A DNA stretch of 64,000 bases from an uncultured Christensenellaceae bacterium (GCA_944381365.1 CALWKW010000002.1:1-64000); one strand, 5' to 3'; positions 36,576-46,215 are shown, counted from the first letter of the stretch. Program-made: numbers and translations. Notes: a model not told the origin generated them from the sequence alone.

Positions 36576-37823
36576 TCAATTTTTTTGCCAGATCGCATAG
36601 ACCACTACACTTTGCGTGGTACCTGCTTGTATTTGGCTTATCTCAGGGCTTGTATTGTCAATACCTTCATACCAGCCAAGGAATGTATATCCCTCTCTTT
36701 CAGGAAGAGTGAAAACATCGCTTATTGTCACCGTATCATCCTTTGTGAATTTTACGGTACTGCTTCCGCCGATGCTTTGCTCTATATTGCCTTCTTTATC
36801 ATAAAGTATTTCTATATAGCTCAATTCATATTCTTCTGTCTGCCACTGAGCTACAAAATATTTGTCGCCTGTGATATCTCTGGGAGGGATAGAAAAATAT
36901 ACTGCTCCGCTTGCTTCATCGAGCCAACCTGCAAATTTGTATCCGTCTTTTAACGGAGTGGGAAGAGGCAAGCCGTCTTCTGCCGTATATGAATCGGGCA
37001 CGATAGTTCCCTCTTCAAATCTTCCGCCCTTTAAGTCAAACGAAACTGCATAATCTATCGCTTTCCACTGAGCATACAAGGTGAGTTTTTCTGTGCTGCC
37101 TTTTTCTATCTTTTCTATTTTATTTCCTCCTGTTGCCTTATCGTACCAACCTAAAAACTCATAGCCTTTTCTACTAGCTTTTTCAAGTACTATTTCATCT
37201 GTAATGGTATAATATGAAGGATTATTTTGTGAATTTGTACCATTCTGAAGACCTCTGTATTCTATGGGGTATTCTATTTCTCCCCAGCGAGCGAAAAGAT
37301 TCAAATCGTTTTTTGTGCCTCTTTTTACAGATTCCCAAAGTACTCCCTCTTTGTCATACCAACCCAAAAATTCATATCCTTTTCTGTTTGATACAGGCTC
37401 GCAAAAACTCGATACTCCGTCTATCATCGTGTATGAGTCGGGATTTTTTTCATTTGGTTTGAGACTTCCGCCGCCCTGAAAATCATAAGTGATTTTATAG
37501 CTGATTTTTACCCATCTGCCATAAAGCGTCATATCGCTGTTTACTTTGATACTCTTTTCTTCTATAAGGTTTCCGTCTTTATCGTACCAGCCGCCGAATT
37601 CATATCCATAAGTAGCTTCTTTGACAGGTGTCTCGGGAAATTCTATCTCGCTGCCTTTGGCTTGTTGTTTTTCTGCATAGACATTTGTCTCCGTAAGGCT
37701 TCCGCCCTCGTCCAAAGGCAATATATATGTTATGGTATAAGATTTGTTGCAAGCCACAAGCCCCGCAATCATAGTGAGCATGATTATCGCTATGCACATC
37801 AATGACAAAATCTTTTTATTCAT
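36576..37823 (-). CDS. Lipoprotein with five InlB B-repeats
   Basis: 415 aa. The lipoprotein signal ends at the Cys in IAGLVAC (about residue 25). Then five repeats of about 70-75 residues follow, each with the InlB B-repeat/Flg_new pattern GYEF-GWYD and TLYARW: GYEFGGWYD, GYEFLGWYD twice, GYKFAGWLD and GYTFLGWYE. These repeats form small beta-grasp units on the cell surface, in Listeria linked to adhesion. It has no LPXTG signal. It starts 24 bases after the ABC permease gene with no terminator between, so it is probably the third gene of that operon. A GGGGGG site precedes the ATG. Confidence 0.85.
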   Translation of the reverse strand: MNKKILSLMCIAIIMLTMIAGLVACNKSYTITYILPLDEGGSLTETNVYAEKQQAKGSEIEFPETPVKEATYGYEFGGWYDKDGNLIEEKSIKVNSDMTLYGRWVKISYKITYDFQGGGSLKPNEKNPDSYTMIDGVSSFCEPVSNRKGYEFLGWYDKEGVLWESVKRGTKNDLNLFARWGEIEYPIEYRGLQNGTNSQNNPSYYTITDEIVLEKASRKGYEFLGWYDKATGGNKIEKIEKGSTEKLTLYAQWKAIDYAVSFDLKGGRFEEGTIVPDSYTAEDGLPLPTPLKDGYKFAGWLDEASGAVYFSIPPRDITGDKYFVAQWQTEEYELSYIEILYDKEGNIEQSIGGSSTVKFTKDDTVTISDVFTLPEREGYTFLGWYEGIDNTSPEISQIQAGTTQSVVVYAIWQKN

Positions 37824-37847
37824 AAGCCCCCCTATATTATCGATAAA

Positions 37848-38789
37848 TTATTCTTTGCTTTTCTTTTTTATGTTGTCTCTCGATTTATAAAGATTTACGC
37901 TTTCTACGACTATCCATACACAAAAAACAAGCAATGTAAAAGCTATAAATATCCAAGCCATTTCTTTTGCTGTAATAGTCTTGCCGAAAAAGTCCATTTG
38001 CATAGAAAAGTTTTTTTCAAGCTGACTTCCTGCCTGAGGTATTACTTTTTCTATTTCTTCAAGTGCCCCTCTCATAAAAAGTTCTCTGAACAATCCTGCC
38101 GAATATGTCGCAGGTATAAAAAGCGTGACATATTGAATAGCTTTGGGGAAAATGGCGATAGGCATATATGCTCCTATAAAAAAGCCTATTGCCGCACTTA
38201 TAATGCCTACCAAAGCACTATGCTGAGCACTTGTCTTGATAATTTTGCATATCAAAGATATTATAGCCGAAGAAGATATTACCGACAATATCAAAAGCCC
38301 GAATGACATAAACACTTCTCCAGCCGTCATAGTCCAGCCTGATATAGCCATATATATGAATGCGATAATCAAAACTATCATACAGATAAAGAATGTAATT
38401 ATCACATTTGACAGATAATAGCCTATCGAAATAATATATCTTTTTACGGGAGCACAAAGCATGTCCGCAAGCACTCCTTTTTCTCTGTCTTTTACTACAA
38501 TTTCCTGAGCAGAAAACGATACCGTGACGCAAGCGACCGATATTACGCCCGCAAGCATCCAATTATCCACAAAGTTTTTGAGCAAATCTTTTTCTATCGG
38601 TAAATCCTTGAATGCGGATTCTAGATTTTGCATCTGAATATCGCCCAAAAATAGTATATAAAGTCCCAATACAATAAGCGGTGCCAACAGCGAAAAGAAT
38701 ACGCCCATTTTATCTTTTAAAAATATTTTGACATTTCGCTCTACGAGTCTTGCTACCATTACCGCATCTTCTGAAAAACTATTTTTCAT
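37848..38789 (-). CDS. ABC-2 type permease
   Basis: 313 aa. An N-terminal cytoplasmic stretch is followed by TM1 at about residues 28-48, a large outer loop, and five further helices (the block about 95-210, and about 275-300). KDREKGVLADMLCAPVKR after TM2 is a typical ABC-2 permease motif. A second extracellular loop before the last helix (about 225-270) is Glu-rich. It pairs with the ATPase gene that overlaps it by four bases. Such exporters move drugs, lipids or polysaccharides; the cargo is not evident. Confidence 0.88.
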   Translation of the reverse strand: MKNSFSEDAVMVARLVERNVKIFLKDKMGVFFSLLAPLIVLGLYILFLGDIQMQNLESAFKDLPIEKDLLKNFVDNWMLAGVISVACVTVSFSAQEIVVKDREKGVLADMLCAPVKRYIISIGYYLSNVIITFFICMIVLIIAFIYMAISGWTMTAGEVFMSFGLLILSVISSSAIISLICKIIKTSAQHSALVGIISAAIGFFIGAYMPIAIFPKAIQYVTLFIPATYSAGLFRELFMRGALEEIEKVIPQAGSQLEKNFSMQMDFFGKTITAKEMAWIFIAFTLLVFCVWIVVESVNLYKSRDNIKKKSKE

Positions 38790-39703
38790 TGTCCGCTACC
38801 TCCCGATAATTTTTTGCCGGTAACATTGAGAAAGACATCGTCCATATCTCCTTTTACGACCTCAAAGTCTTCAATAATGTCATCATGCTTTTTGAGCAAT
38901 TCTTTTGCATGAGTGCTGCCTGTAAGCTTTATGCGGTATGCTCCGTCATATTCATAATCGAGTCCGTCAAAAGCTCTGTCCATCTTGGTGTTTTTGGGAG
39001 AATAAACTATAAGATAATCTCTTGAATATTTGTTTTTGAGTTGGACAGGAGAGCCTTGAGCCACGATTTTGCCACCGTCAAGTATTATGACATCATCGGC
39101 ATTGTTGGCTTCTTCCATATAGTGTGTAGTAAGAAAAACCGTCATCTTTTCTTCTTTTCTGATTTTTTCTATGACTTCCCACACAGTCTTTCTTGTCATA
39201 GGGTCAAGTCCCGTGGTAGGCTCGTCCAATATGAGAATTTTTGGAGAATTGATAAGCCCTCTTGCGATATCCACTCTTCGTCTTTGACCTCCCGAAAGCT
39301 TTCCGTAAGGTCTTGACAAAATATCTTCAAGTCCCAAAAGTCTGTCAAGCTCTTTGAGCCTGTCATTCCACTTTTGTCCCGAAAAGCCATAAAAACTTGC
39401 TCTTATGCTAAGATTGTCTTTGACTGACAAAGTGCTGTCCAAAATGGAGCCTTGAAAAATAATTCCTATATTTTTTCTTATCTCTTTTGCCTGACTGTCC
39501 AAATCAAAATCCATTATCTTGACTTGTCCGCCGTCTTTTTTGAGCAAAGTCGAAATAATATTTATCGTAGTGCTTTTTCCTGCACCGTTCAGTCCCAAAA
39601 ACGCAAAAAGACTGCCTTCTTCTACTTCAAATGAAATATTATCGACAGCCTTAATATCGCCAAAATTTTTTGTAAGATTTTTGATACTTATTACTTTGTG
39701 CAT
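38786..39703 (-). CDS. ABC transporter ATP-binding protein (DrrA-like)
   Basis: 305 aa, one nucleotide-binding domain plus a C-terminal extension typical of DrrA/CcmA-type exporters. Walker A GLNGAGKST near residue 38, signature LSGGQRRRVDIARGL, Walker B ILILDEPTTGLDP, and H-loop TTHYMEEA. An AAGGAAC site and a consensus TTGACA/TATAAT promoter precede it. First gene of the exporter/InlB-lipoprotein operon. Confidence 0.92.
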   Translation of the reverse strand: MHKVISIKNLTKNFGDIKAVDNISFEVEEGSLFAFLGLNGAGKSTTINIISTLLKKDGGQVKIMDFDLDSQAKEIRKNIGIIFQGSILDSTLSVKDNLSIRASFYGFSGQKWNDRLKELDRLLGLEDILSRPYGKLSGGQRRRVDIARGLINSPKILILDEPTTGLDPMTRKTVWEVIEKIRKEEKMTVFLTTHYMEEANNADDVIILDGGKIVAQGSPVQLKNKYSRDYLIVYSPKNTKMDRAFDGLDYEYDGAYRIKLTGSTHAKELLKKHDDIIEDFEVVKGDMDDVFLNVTGKKLSGGSGQ

Positions 39704-39733
39704 AATGTTCCTTTACCTTTTATAATTAATATA

Positions 39734-39762
39734 ATTATATAAGATAATATATACTTTGTCAA
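39734..39762 (-). promoter_or_regulatory. Promoter of the ABC-2 exporter operon
   Basis: TTGACA (39757-39762), 17 bases, TATAAT (39734-39739). Confidence 0.7.
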
Positions 39763-39791
39763 TACGCACTAAAAATACTAAAAAATAAAAA

Positions 39792-40742
39792 TCAGTCAGT
39801 TTGTAAAAATCTTTTGCCTTGAATTTTTAAAATCATGATAATAGATAAAAACATAATTACAATCGGTATAAAAGGCATTATCAAAACTGTAAAAGTAGGC
39901 AAAAGATTGCATACTCCAATTATGACAAGCTCTATCTCAGACACTATTATCAATATCAATCCGACTCCTCTGTTGAGGATATACCATGCTTTTTCGTTTT
40001 CCAAAGTCAAAGGTATTCTCAATCCTATTGCTCCGTTTTGTTTTACGCCAAGACATACAGCTCCGCCCAAAATATAAAGCATGCACAATATTGCATTGAA
40101 AAGACTTGCAAAAGTATCGCCGCTCTGAGGCAAATAACCTTTATCTAATGCCATATTATTCATCTTTACAGCATAGATTATCGTGAATATTACCGCATAT
40201 ACAGGTATTATCAACAATATAAATCCCCCTAGATTAAGCGTTTTTTTATTAAAACTTTTTTCACTGAGCTGATTGAACTTCATAAAAAATGCGATATATC
40301 CCAAAAGACAAAAGGTGCTTCCTACTGCGATATATTCTCTGCTGCTTCCCCACCTGTCTACTTCTCCCTTGCCATTGAAATGCAATAGCACTGTAGTCGG
40401 CATAAATATTCTGCTTACTACCGCAACAAATAACGCAATCGAAGACAAACACAATATTACCCCTATCCATCTCCAAAAAAGAAGATTTAATTTTTCTCTT
40501 TCTGAAAATTGTGTTTTTTCATTTTGACTTATATCTTCGTCTGTAAAAAAATATTCTGCATCTACATTGAATATTTTGCAAATTTCCTGAAGATAAAAAA
40601 TATCCGGAGTAGATCTTCCGCATTCCCATTTTGACAAATTCTTGTCGCTCACGCAAAGTTTTTGTGCAAGCTCTTTTTGAGTCATATTGTTTTCTTTTCT
40701 GAGCTTTTTGAGTTTTAAAGCAAAATTTTCCTCTCTTGTCAT
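39792..40742 (-). CDS. XRE-type HTH protein with DUF1648/SdpI-like membrane domain
   Basis: 316 aa. Residues 8-62 form an XRE helix-turn-helix (MTQKELAQKLCVSDKNLSKWECGRSTPD). After a linker come about six membrane helices. The stretch PTTVLLHFNGKGEVDRWGS is the DUF1648 motif seen in SdpI-type immunity and sensor proteins. So it is a membrane-tethered DNA-binding protein; with the ABC-2 exporter operon next to it, a role in sensing or resisting a toxic peptide is plausible but inferred. GGAG precedes the ATG. Confidence 0.82.
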   Translation of the reverse strand: MTREENFALKLKKLRKENNMTQKELAQKLCVSDKNLSKWECGRSTPDIFYLQEICKIFNVDAEYFFTDEDISQNEKTQFSEREKLNLLFWRWIGVILCLSSIALFVAVVSRIFMPTTVLLHFNGKGEVDRWGSSREYIAVGSTFCLLGYIAFFMKFNQLSEKSFNKKTLNLGGFILLIIPVYAVIFTIIYAVKMNNMALDKGYLPQSGDTFASLFNAILCMLYILGGAVCLGVKQNGAIGLRIPLTLENEKAWYILNRGVGLILIIVSEIELVIIGVCNLLPTFTVLIMPFIPIVIMFLSIIMILKIQGKRFLQTD

Positions 40743-40857
40743 AAAATCTCCAAGGCTTTTTTATACCCAAATTATGCCATACCGCCTATTCAAAAATCAA
40801 TATTGCTCCCCAATTCTACCGCTCTACTATTTGTAGAATAAACAAAAACTCATAAAA

Positions 40858-40890
40858 AAGAAAGCAACTTTTTTGAAGTTGCTTTCGATT
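40858..40890. terminator. Terminator of guaA
   Basis: GAAAGCAACTT, loop, AAGTTGCTTTC with A/T runs, 25 bases past the guaA stop on the minus strand. Confidence 0.8.
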
Positions 40891-40911
40891 TTCTTATTTA
40901 ATAAGACTATC

Positions 40912-42189
40912 TTATTCCCACTCGATAGTGCCTGTGGGCTTGGGAGTAAGGTCATAACATACTCTGTTTACGCCCTTTACTTCTGTGATTATTCTCTTTG
41001 TGATTTTGTCTAGAAGTGCCCAATCGATATGCTCTATTGTAGCTGTCATTGCATCGATAGTATTTACGGCACGAATTACGACAGGCCATTCGTATGAACG
41101 AGCATTATCCTTTACACCGACTGACTTTGTATCGGGGATAAGTGTAAAGTATTGCCATACTTTGCCTTGAAGTCCTGCTTTTGCAAATTCTTCTCTCAAA
41201 ATTGCATCGCTTTCTCTTACGGCTTCGAGTCTGTCTCTTGTGATAGCTCCCAAACATCTTACGCCAAGACCGGGACCGGGGAATGGCTGACGATATACCA
41301 TGTCATCGGGAAGTCCGAGTGCCTTTCCGCATGCTCTTACTTCGTCTTTGAAGAGATACTTCAAAGGCTCTACAAGTTCAAACTTAAGGTCATCGGGAAG
41401 TCCGCCAACATTGTGGTGAGATTTTACAATCTTGTTTGTCTTTGTACCGCTCTCTACGATATCGGGATAGATAGTGCCTTGTGCAAGGAAATCTATACCA
41501 TCGAGCTTTCTTGCTTCTTCTTCAAATACTCTGATGAATTCTGCACCGATAATCTTTCTCTTCTTTTCAGGATCTTCTACTCCTGCAAGCTTGTCCAAAA
41601 ATCTGTCTACGCTGTCGCTGTATATCAAAGTAGCACCAAGCTCTTCTCTGAATACTTTTACTACCTGTTCAGGTTCGCCCTTTCTCAAAAGTCCGTGGTT
41701 GACATGTACGCAAACAAGCTGTTTGCCGATTGCTTTTATAAGCAATGCCGCAACTACTGAACTGTCAACACCGCCCGACAATGCAAGCAACACCTTTTTG
41801 TCGCCGATTTGCTTTCTCAAAAGCTCTACCTGATCATCGATAAAGTTTTGCATATTCCAATTTGCTTCGCACTTACATGTATCGAACACAAATTCTTTTA
41901 AATCCTTTGATGCAATCTTTTTGCATTTGTCTGTATCGTGTCCCAAAGCCACAACAGGCAAACCGCAAGAATAAATATTTTCTGAAGCATCGATTTTTAC
42001 TCCGTCAACGATATTGTTGGGACCGCCGTTCAAAATAATGCCTTTGAGATTGGACATAGATTTTATCTGCTCGATAGTGATGTCATGAGGATAGATTTCG
42101 CTGTATACTCCCATTGCACGAATTTCTCTTGCCAACGCAGAATTTTCTTCGCTACCGAGATCAAGAATTGCTATCATGTTTTGTTTCAT
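40912..42189 (-). CDS. guaA: GMP synthase with degenerate, shortened glutaminase domain
   Basis: 425 aa against about 510-525 for bacterial GuaA. The ATP-pyrophosphatase half is intact: P-loop LSGGVDSS near residues 137-144, and the dimerisation domain from LPDDLKFELVEPLK through RQPFPGPGLGVRC to the end KPTGTIEWE. The N-terminal glutaminase half starts like the family (AILDLGSEENSALAREIRAMGVY, IILNGGPNN) but the catalytic Cys motif (GICYG) is replaced by ALGHDTD. About 90 residues that would carry the His-Glu pair are missing. It should use free ammonia or a separate glutaminase to turn XMP into GMP. The frame is clean. A promoter lies at 42220-42248. Confidence 0.93.
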   Translation of the reverse strand: MKQNMIAILDLGSEENSALAREIRAMGVYSEIYPHDITIEQIKSMSNLKGIILNGGPNNIVDGVKIDASENIYSCGLPVVALGHDTDKCKKIASKDLKEFVFDTCKCEANWNMQNFIDDQVELLRKQIGDKKVLLALSGGVDSSVVAALLIKAIGKQLVCVHVNHGLLRKGEPEQVVKVFREELGATLIYSDSVDRFLDKLAGVEDPEKKRKIIGAEFIRVFEEEARKLDGIDFLAQGTIYPDIVESGTKTNKIVKSHHNVGGLPDDLKFELVEPLKYLFKDEVRACGKALGLPDDMVYRQPFPGPGLGVRCLGAITRDRLEAVRESDAILREEFAKAGLQGKVWQYFTLIPDTKSVGVKDNARSYEWPVVIRAVNTIDAMTATIEHIDWALLDKITKRIITEVKGVNRVCYDLTPKPTGTIEWE

Positions 42190-42219
42190 ATTTTTTCTCC
42201 TTGATTGTATTACATTATA

Positions 42220-42248
42220 ATATTACATTATTTATATTATTCTGTCAA
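42220..42248 (-). promoter_or_regulatory. guaA promoter
   Basis: TTGACA (42243-42248), 17 bases, TAATAT (42220-42225). No purine riboswitch can be recognised in the short leader. Confidence 0.5.
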
Positions 42249-42326
42249 ATTTATTGTAAATACCGCCAAAAAACTTTTGGAATTGCTGATATTTTCCATT
42301 ATTCTATCTTATTTCATTACCTTCTA

Positions 42327-42362
42327 TAAAAAATGAGAAGACAAAATTGTCTTCTCATTTCA
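42327..42362 (-). terminator. Terminator of the GLUG lipoprotein gene
   Basis: AATGAGAAGACAA/TTGTCTTCTCATT, a long perfect stem; on the minus strand a T-rich tail follows. Confidence 0.75.
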
Positions 42363-42385
42363 TTATCATATTTTTATTTGATTTA

Positions 42386-45300
42386 TTATTTGATATATCC
42401 GTATATATATCTTGTAGAGCTTCCCTCTGTGAGTGCCACAACGACTTTGTTTCCTTTTTTGCTGGTATTGCCGAAAATATTATCTCCGTCACCTGTGATA
42501 TCGACAATCTCGTTTGAATTGTTTATCATTATACCGCTTGCTACTTTATCGCTGACAGCGGGTATCATTCCCACCTTGAAATCTTTGGTATAAATCATAC
42601 CCTTAAGCAAAGGATTGCGATATCCCTTTGATTCTGCCATAGCCATCTGAGCTTCAGTCTCGGGATAAAGAATATTTATAATAGTAGAGAGTTCTCCGCT
42701 TGTGGTAATCAAAGTGCCGTATTTGTCCTTTGCCCATGTATCGGTAGAATAGCTTGCTACATTCTGAATAGTACCACTACTGAGTCCTGCAAAAGCACCT
42801 TTGTTTGCTCCGCCGACAGTAGTATTTCCTGTCGCATAACAGCTAGAAATCGTACCCTCGTTGAGACCTATAAAACCGCCTGAATAAAGACTTGCCGAAG
42901 CTTTGCCTGTCGCATAGCAGTCAGAAACTGTGCCTTTGTTGTAAGCTATAAGTCCGCCGGTATAACCATTGTCGCCGTTTGCGGTAATTTCGTCATAGAT
43001 ATTGTTGAGAGTAAATTCTCCTGCAAAACATTTGCTTACAACAGAACTGTTTACTGCCACAAGTCCGCCTGAATATACACCATTAAGTCCGTCTGCCGTA
43101 ACAATTACATCGCCGAAAGCAAACGAATTGGATACAAGAGCCTGCATACCTTCATTGGCTTTATTTTCTATTACCAAGCCCGCTCCGTACAATGACTCGA
43201 TACCTTCATTGATATATTCGCCGATGCTTGCCTCTATTGTGCCGTAGAAACCAGAGTTGAGAACAGACGCAATAGAGTCTGCCGATTTTGTATAGTTGGT
43301 ATAAACAAGACCTGCGACATTTCTACCCTTGATTTCTGCATAAACCTGAGCATAATCGATATAGCTGTAATTGTTCATTACAAGACCTGCGATATTTGCA
43401 CAAGGCATATCAATCAAATCGCTTTGAACAAACACATGCGATATATTTCCGTAATTGTTCATAGCAAGAGAAGCGACATTGATAGTCTTTACTTCTTCAT
43501 TAAGTTTTTCCATATCGAGTTTATTGACGCCGAGTCCTACATAGAAAACATTGTTGATAGCCGAGCCTTTGTTGAGATTCGTAAACAAAGAATAATTGAG
43601 CACATCCGCACTGTCGTTTACTTCGACAACGCCGTTTTCGGTAAGACGCTTGTTTGAAAGAACCATGTTGGCTACGGTATGATTGCCGCCCACGATTTTT
43701 CCATAAAAATCTTTGATATTGACAAATTCATATCCGCCGAAATCTATATTGTTTTGCAAGTTGTATGAATCTGTATTCTGAGGATTTGCAAAGCTGTTGA
43801 TGACCATATAAGCATATTCGCCCGCACTGGTGATATACCAGCCAAACTCATTCTTTGTAGGTATCATATAGCTGAGATATTGGCCTTCGGGTGAAACATT
43901 TTCGCCGAATTCAAATTTGATGCTTGAATTGCCGGTAGCTACTGAAATGTTGTAAAGTATGCCGTAATAGGAATCATCGTTTATTACTTTTTCATAAGTA
44001 GTCACCGTCTCGCCCTCTTCATTTTCGCTGACTATCTTTTTGATAAACATGCTGTCGAGCTTTATGGCAAAGACATGGTTTATGACATTTCCTTCGCTGT
44101 CATACTCGAGAGTCTTTGTGATATCGAGATTTTCCTCTGTCTCGAAGAAATAAAGCTGTTTTCCGTCAGAACCCAAAACTTCTTTTTCTTCCCCTGTGCT
44201 TTGCTTTACGAGAGAGCCGTCATCGGGATTATTGTAATCGCAAGGCTCGAGAACATATCTCTTGTCTTCTTCGTTGGAAGCCTTGTAGACGATATCTATG
44301 CTTGCAGAAGGAGTGAAGTCTTCATACATTACTTTTTCGCCCTTGGTATCATATACAAAATAATCTATTGAATCCTTTTGTATTTTGAGATAACCTTCGA
44401 AGTTGTAGACCAACATAGTGCTTCCCTGAGGACTAACTACATCGCTGGACACATAATCATAGACATCATAAACTTCGCCTATTGCATAATTCACTACATT
44501 AGAAATAGTCGTGCTTGTCTTAGAACTTTCAAGTTCGTCCTCGCCGTTTGCAAGCAAAGCCTTGAGGCTGAGATTGAAATTATTTGCCAAAGAATCGGCA
44601 TTTATTTTCCATTCCAAAGTAGCAATGCCCTTTTCGTCATAAGTAAGTTTGACATTTTCGGGATTGAGGGGCTCGAGCTTTGTAATTTTGTAATCTTCGC
44701 TTTCCTTGCTGAACTCGCTGGAAAGATATACTTCGTCATCGCCGTTGGCTTTTACGCTGAAATAATAATTGCCTGCTTTTTCGAATTTGAATTTGCTGCG
44801 TTGATAAGTGGTACCCGTAGTATTGAATTCTTGATAGGTACCGTCCTCATAAGTAAGTCTAATGGTATAATTTTTTACATTTTCCACAGAAGACCACTTG
44901 ATGAGATTGTTCATACTCAAAAGCGAAGGAGTATCGAGCACTTTTGAATTGATATAATAAGCTGTCGCAGTCAAAGAATCAGAAAACTGAGGTTTTGTCT
45001 CGTCAGCTTTTGCCACTACCGTAATCTTGTATTTGTCATAATCTTCATACAAAAGCTTGCCGTCCTTATCAGTCTTTTCGGCAAAGTTGTAAGATGTATC
45101 AGTGCTTTCCTGAGTATCGAGCAAAAGATTTTCGCCGTCATAGACATTGACCACATACTTCACGCAATTTTCCACAGCTTGCCATGAAGCAATTTTTGAT
45201 TCTTTGTCTATAATAATCACGGGAGTATCCAAAGCATTACCCTTGCGATATACAAAAACTTGGCTTTGGTCGCTTGTACCGTATTTCTTGCCATCGCCAT

Positions 45301-45583
45301 AAGCTCTGACAGTAATATTGAAGTTTCCATAACCGCTTACTATACCGGCCAAATCATAGGTGGTATTAGAAGTTTTTGCCTTTTCTTCCCCATTTACAGA
45401 AATATAATATTCAGAAGCATTGGGCACGCTGTCCCAGCTCAATGTACTACCATTCAGTGCCAGGTTTTTTGGCGAACTGAGTTTTATCAAACCATCACTG
45501 TCTCTATCCACGCAAGCAACGGCAAAAATCATCATTGCGAGCATAAGAACTACAAGTATGGCAACACTCAATTTTCTTCTCAT
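42386..45583 (-). CDS. Large lipoprotein with fibronectin-III-like and GLUG-type repeats
   Basis: 1065 aa. The lipoprotein signal ends at the Cys in FAVAC (about residue 24). Several fibronectin-III-like modules follow (about 35-330, with SAEYY-type strands: WDSVPNASEYYISV, WQAVENCVKYVVNV, WSSVENVKNYTIRL). A long middle part is of unknown fold. At about 640-1000 there are GLUG-type units (MNNYGNISHVFVQSD, GGLIAYNKGTVSDCYATG, GGFIGLNEGTISSCYATG). Members with this build are cell-surface proteins; adhesin or glycan binding is an inference. AAGGAG precedes the ATG, with a TTGAAA/TATAAT promoter upstream and a terminator after the stop, so it is a single-gene unit. Confidence 0.8.
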   Translation of the reverse strand: MRRKLSVAILVVLMLAMMIFAVACVDRDSDGLIKLSSPKNLALNGSTLSWDSVPNASEYYISVNGEEKAKTSNTTYDLAGIVSGYGNFNITVRAYGDGKKYGTSDQSQVFVYRKGNALDTPVIIIDKESKIASWQAVENCVKYVVNVYDGENLLLDTQESTDTSYNFAEKTDKDGKLLYEDYDKYKITVVAKADETKPQFSDSLTATAYYINSKVLDTPSLLSMNNLIKWSSVENVKNYTIRLTYEDGTYQEFNTTGTTYQRSKFKFEKAGNYYFSVKANGDDEVYLSSEFSKESEDYKITKLEPLNPENVKLTYDEKGIATLEWKINADSLANNFNLSLKALLANGEDELESSKTSTTISNVVNYAIGEVYDVYDYVSSDVVSPQGSTMLVYNFEGYLKIQKDSIDYFVYDTKGEKVMYEDFTPSASIDIVYKASNEEDKRYVLEPCDYNNPDDGSLVKQSTGEEKEVLGSDGKQLYFFETEENLDITKTLEYDSEGNVINHVFAIKLDSMFIKKIVSENEEGETVTTYEKVINDDSYYGILYNISVATGNSSIKFEFGENVSPEGQYLSYMIPTKNEFGWYITSAGEYAYMVINSFANPQNTDSYNLQNNIDFGGYEFVNIKDFYGKIVGGNHTVANMVLSNKRLTENGVVEVNDSADVLNYSLFTNLNKGSAINNVFYVGLGVNKLDMEKLNEEVKTINVASLAMNNYGNISHVFVQSDLIDMPCANIAGLVMNNYSYIDYAQVYAEIKGRNVAGLVYTNYTKSADSIASVLNSGFYGTIEASIGEYINEGIESLYGAGLVIENKANEGMQALVSNSFAFGDVIVTADGLNGVYSGGLVAVNSSVVSKCFAGEFTLNNIYDEITANGDNGYTGGLIAYNKGTVSDCYATGKASASLYSGGFIGLNEGTISSCYATGNTTVGGANKGAFAGLSSGTIQNVASYSTDTWAKDKYGTLITTSGELSTIINILYPETEAQMAMAESKGYRNPLLKGMIYTKDFKVGMIPAVSDKVASGIMINNSNEIVDITGDGDNIFGNTSKKGNKVVVALTEGSSTRYIYGYIK

Positions 45584-45907
45584 AAAAACTCCTTATAAAT
45601 CATAATGTACTAAGCTATTATACCAAATGAGACTGACAATTTCAAGTTATTTTATAATAATTATATATTTATTATGTTTCAAACTTACAAATAAATTTAT
45701 CGATATACATTTGTAAAGACAAAAAATCGTCTTGTTGTTAATTACATCTAAATTTAATTGATTATCAAATATTTATTAATAAATATTTACTAAAGTTTTT
45801 AAGTTTAAAAAATTTATAAAAAACTTTTTGAAAAACAAGCTATTTTTTGATTAGGTCTTGAATTTGATAAAAATTTATGATATATTTAAACAAAGGGGTG
45901 AATATCT
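45584..45907. other. Divergent AT-rich intergenic region
   Basis: It contains the leftward lipoprotein promoter (45617-45645) and a possible rightward promoter for the small XRE gene, TTGAAT (45857-45862), 17 bases, TATATT (45880-45885). Nothing else stands out. Confidence 0.45.
45617..45645 (-). promoter_or_regulatory. Promoter of the GLUG lipoprotein gene
   Basis: TTGAAA (45640-45645), 17 bases, TATAAT (45617-45622). Confidence 0.6.
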
Positions 45908-46120
45908 ATGGATTTTTGTACAAATATGAGACGATTGAGAAAAGCAAAACATATTTCTCAATCTGTCATTGCCGAACAGCTTAATGTATCTCAACGCACC
46001 ATATCTCATTATGAGAACGGCACTTGCCAGCCAAGCATCGAGGGACTTATCAAATTATCCGATTTGCTTGAAGTCACTATTGATGAATTGGTAGGTCATG
46101 TAGTTGAGGAAAAACAATAA
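45908..46120 (+). CDS. Small XRE-family transcriptional regulator
   Basis: 70 aa, almost only a helix-turn-helix: MRRLRKAKHISQSVIAEQLNVSQRTISHYENGTCQPS, then a dimerisation helix with LIKLSDLLEVTIDELVG. Such short XRE proteins usually act as dimers on palindromic operators. The ATG has AAGGGGTG upstream, and a terminator follows at 46185-46215. The next gene, a beta-glucosidase, has a 19-base palindrome in its promoter that could be its target. Confidence 0.88.
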   Translation: MDFCTNMRRLRKAKHISQSVIAEQLNVSQRTISHYENGTCQPSIEGLIKLSDLLEVTIDELVGHVVEEKQ

Positions 46121-46184
46121 CTATAAAACCTGTTTTTTTTGTATTAAGCAAAACTTTTCGGTTTTGCAGAATAATTTTGCATTT

Positions 46185-46215
46185 TAAAGCGTAGTCTCTA
46201 CGCTTTTTTTGTTTT
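46185..46215 (+). terminator. Terminator of the small XRE gene
   Basis: AAAGCGTAG, loop TCT, CTACGCTTTTTTT, about 65 bases after the stop. Confidence 0.8.

Noticed and set aside
42190..42385. Purine riboswitch before guaA
   Set aside because: The leader is too short and AT-rich, without the conserved three-way junction sequences.
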